NCBI RefSeq assembly: GCF_901709675.1
Contig: NC_051096.1
Span: 7,529,001-7,593,000 of the forward strand
Direction of reading: 5' to 3'
From: Syngnathus acus
Taxonomy: Eukaryota; Chordata; Actinopteri; Syngnathiformes; Syngnathidae
Length of the DNA: 64,000 nt
The number at the start of each line of letters is the position of its first letter. Within the stretch, counting starts at the first letter, position 1. The position numbers and the translations under genes are program-made. This document shows positions 60,401 through 64,000 of this stretch, one piece after another. The notes under the pieces were generated by a model. The model made no database searches. It saw only the letters and a program-made list of their open reading frames with translations, and had not been told where the DNA came from.

Positions 60401-63400
60401 TACAAACGACAAAACACGCCATGCAATGGCAAACACTACAAACGACAAGACGCCATGCAATGGCAAACACTACAAACGACAAGACGCCATGCAATGGCAA
60501 ACACTACAAACGACAAGACGCCATGCAATGGCAAACACTACAAACGACAAGACGCCATGCAATGGCAAACACTACAAACGACAAGACGCCATGCAATGGC
60601 AAACACTACAAACGACAAGACGCCATGCAATGGCAAACACTACAAACGACAAGACGCCATGCAATGGCAAACACTACAAACGACAAGACGCCATGCAATG
60701 GCAACACTACAAACGACAAAAGACGCCATGCAATGGCAAACACTACAAACGACAAAAGACGCCATGCAATGGCAAACACTACAAACGACAAAAGACGCCA
60801 TGCAATGGCAAACACTACAAACGACAAAAGACGCCATGCAATGGCAAACACTACAAACGACATGACGCCATGCAATGGCAAACACTACAAACGACAAAGA
60901 CGCCATGCAATGGCAAACACTACAAACGACATGACGCCATGCAATGGCAAACACTACAAACGACATGACGCCATGCAATGGCAAACACTACAAACGACAA
61001 GACGCCATGCAATGGCAAACACTACAAACGACAAGACGCCATGCAATGGCAAACACTACAAACGACAAGACGCCATGCAATGGCAAACACTACAAACGAC
61101 AAAAGACGCCATGCAATGGCAAACACTACAAACGACAAAAGACGCCATGCAATGGCAAACACTACAAACGACAAAAGACGCCATGCAATGGCAAACACTA
61201 CAAACGACAAAAGACGCCATGCAATGGCAAACACTACAAACGACAAAAGACGCCATGCAATGGCAAACACTACAAACGACAAAAGACGCCATGCAATGGC
61301 AAACACTACAAACGACAAAAGACGCCATGCAATGGCAAACACTACAAACGACAAAACACGCCATGCAATGGCAAACACTACAAACGACAAAACACGCCAT
61401 GCAATGGCAAACACTACAAACGACAAGACGCCATGCAATGGCAAACACTACAAACGACAAGACGCCATGCAATGGCAAACACTACAAACGACAAGACGCC
61501 ATGCAATGGCAAACACTACAAACGACAAAAGACGCCATGCAATGGCAAACACTACAAACGACAAAAGACGCCATGCAATGGCAAACACTACAAACGACAA
61601 AAGACGCCATGCAATGGCAAACACTACAAACGACAAAAGACGCCATGCAATGGCAAACACTACAAACGACAAGACGCGCCATGCAATGGCAAACACTACA
61701 AACGACAAGACGCGCCATGCAATGGCAAACACTACAAACGACATGACGCCATGCAATGGCAAACACTACAAACGACAAGACGCCATGCAATGGCAAACAC
61801 TACAAACGACAAGACGCGCCATACAATGGCAAACACTACAAACGACAAGACGCGCCATACAATGGCAAACACTACAAACGACAAAAGACGCCATACAATG
61901 GCAAACAGTACAAACGACAAAACACGCCATACAATGGCAAACAGTACAAACGACAAGACGCCATACAATGGCAAACAGTACAAACGACAAGACGCCATAC
62001 AATGGCAAACAGTACAAACGACAAGACGCCATGCAATGGCAAACACTACAAACGACAAGACGCCATGCAATGGCAAACACTACAAACGACAAGACGCCAT
62101 GCAATGGCAAACACTACAAACGACAAGACGCCATGCAATGGCAAACACTACAAACGACAAGACGCCATGCAATGGCAAACACTACAAACGACAAGACGCC
62201 ATGCAATGGCAAACACTACAAACGACAAAAGACGCCATGCAATGGCAAACACTACAAACGACAAAAGACGCCATGCAATGGCAAACACTACAAACGACAA
62301 GACGCGCCATACAATGGCAAACACTACAAACGACAAAACACGCCATACAATGGCAAACACTACAAACGACATGACGCCATACAATGGCAAACACTACAAA
62401 CGACATGACGCCATGCAATGGCAAACACTACAAACGACAAAACACGCCATGCAATGGCAAACACTACAAACGACAAGACGCCATGCAATGGCAAACACTA
62501 CAAACGACAAGACGCCATGCAATGGCAAACACTACAAACGACAAGACGCCATGCAATGGCAAACACTACAAACGACAAGACGCCATGCAATGGCAAACAC
62601 TACAAACGACAAGACGCCATGCAATGGCAAACACTACAAACGACAAAAGACGCCATGCAATGGCAAACACTACAAACGACAAGACGCCATGCAATGGCAA
62701 ACACTACAAACGACAAGACGCCATGCAATGGCAAACACTACAAACGACAAGACGCCATGCAATGGCAAACACTACAAACGACAAAAGACGCCATGCAATG
62801 GCAAACACTACAAACGACAAAAGACGCCATGCAATGGCAAACACTACAAACGACAAAAGACGCCATGCAATGGCAAACACTACAAACGACATGACGCCAT
62901 GCAATGGCAAACACTACAAACGACAAAAGACGCCATGCAATGGCAAACACTACAAACGACATGACGCCATGCAATGGCAAACACTACAAACGACATGACG
63001 CCATGCAATGGCAAACACTACAAACGACAAGACGCCATGCAATGGCAAACACTACAAACGTCAAGACGCGCCATACAATGGCAAACACTACAAACGACAA
63101 GACGCGCCATGCAATGGCAAACACTACAAACGACAAAAGACGCCATGCAATGGCAAACACTACAAACGACAAAAGACGCCATACAATGGCAAACAGTACA
63201 AACGACAAAACACGCCATACAATGGCAAACAGTACAAACGACAAGACGCCATGCAATGGCAAACACTACAAACGACAAGACGCCATGCAATGGCAAACAC
63301 TACAAACGACAAGACGCCATGCAATGGCAAACACTACAAACGACAAGACGCCATGCAATGGCAAACACTACAAACGACAAAAGACGCCATGCAATGGCAA

Positions 63401-64000
63401 ACACTACAAACGACAAAAGACGCCGTGCAATGGCAAACACTACAAACGACAAAAGACGCCATGCAATGGCAAACACTACAAACGACAAAAGACGCCATGC
63501 AATGGCAAACACTACAAACGACAAAAGACGCCATGCAATGGCAAACACTACAAACGACATGACGCCATGCAATGGCAAACACTACAAACGACATGACGCC
63601 ATGCAATGGCAAACACTACAAACGACAAAACACGCCATGCAATGGCAAACACTACAAACGACAAGACGCCATGCAATGGCAAACACTACAAACGACAAAA
63701 CACGCCATGCAATGGCAAACACTACAAACGACAAGACGCCATGCAATGGCAAACACTACAAACGACAAGACGCCATGCAATGGCAAACACTACAAACGAC
63801 AAGACGCCATGCAATGGCAAACACTACAAACGACAAGACGCCATGCAATGGCAAACACTACAAACGACAAGACGCCATGCAATGGCAAACACTACAAACG
63901 ACAAGACGCCATGCAATGGCAAACACTACAAACGACAAGACGCCATGCAATGGCAAACACTACAAACGACAAGACGCCATGCAATGGCAAACACTACAAA
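57435..64000 (-). repeat. Satellite array, right arm, continuing past the window
   Basis: Same 34/36-bp units as the left arm in reverse orientation (TGGCAAACACTACAAACGAC). The inner edge (57435-57720) has irregular ACAAACAATACACGCC forms. A direct higher-order repeat of 3,286 bp is visible: 58470-59678 recurs at 61756-62964 and 59618-60310 at 62904-63596. The array is unbroken at the last base. Confidence 0.97.

Noticed and set aside
51401-64000. CRISPR-like array (regular repeats of 30-odd bases)
   Set aside because: There are no unique spacers between repeats, and the surroundings are vertebrate.

Overview
The window looks like a gene-rich piece of a compact teleost genome. Its genes have vertebrate intron/exon structure with very short introns (many of 60-150 bp), their proteins are recognisably vertebrate, and teleost-style microsatellites, MITEs, tRNA-derived SINE-like pieces and an LTR remnant lie between them. 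I cannot name the species. No database was searched: gene names rest on recall of the human proteins, and exon borders were placed by hand from GT/AG signals, phase and homology.

Layout. 1-2090 (+): last nine visible exons of slc45a4 (proton-associated sugar transporter), then a long AT-rich 3' region to about 4.8 kb. 5747-7540 (+): a single-exon LINGO gene, best matched to lingo4. 8255-9929 (+): vps72 (YL1, H2A.Z chaperone). 10-18.3 kb: non-coding DNA with an unusual cluster of RFX X-box-like palindromes, probably the 5' region of the next gene. 18297-26334 (+): syngap1 (synaptic RasGAP), 18 exons, with a phase-compatible candidate first exon at 14.4 kb. 29985-30152: a decayed tandem copy of the tail of the next gene. 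30289-31497 (-): a relaxin-3-receptor-type GPCR, closest to rxfp4. 39035-41817 (+): a znf516-like C2H2 zinc-finger gene in four coding exons. In human, LINGO4, VPS72 and RXFP4 all lie on 1q21-q22, so part of this neighbourhood looks like conserved synteny. The genes share no pathway, though syngap1 and lingo4 are both neuronal.

41.8-51.2 kb is repeat-rich and without a recognised gene: a retroposon tail, a solo LTR flanked by 66-bp direct repeats, two tRNA-like SINE fragments, and a 116-bp tandem repeat in which nearly every unit carries a complete set of splice signals.

51.2-64.0 kb is the most striking part: a very large satellite of 34- and 36-bp units arranged as an inverted repeat around a different satellite of 9- and 12-bp units (about 56.0-57.4 kb), itself inverted. 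The order of variant units is mirrored between the arms, the right arm also repeats directly with a period of 3,286 bp, and the array runs off the window's right end. The left edge shows intermediate unit forms next to a retroposon-like tail, suggesting how the satellite arose. The very long ORFs here (over 1,000 codons) follow from unit lengths and lack of stops, not genes.
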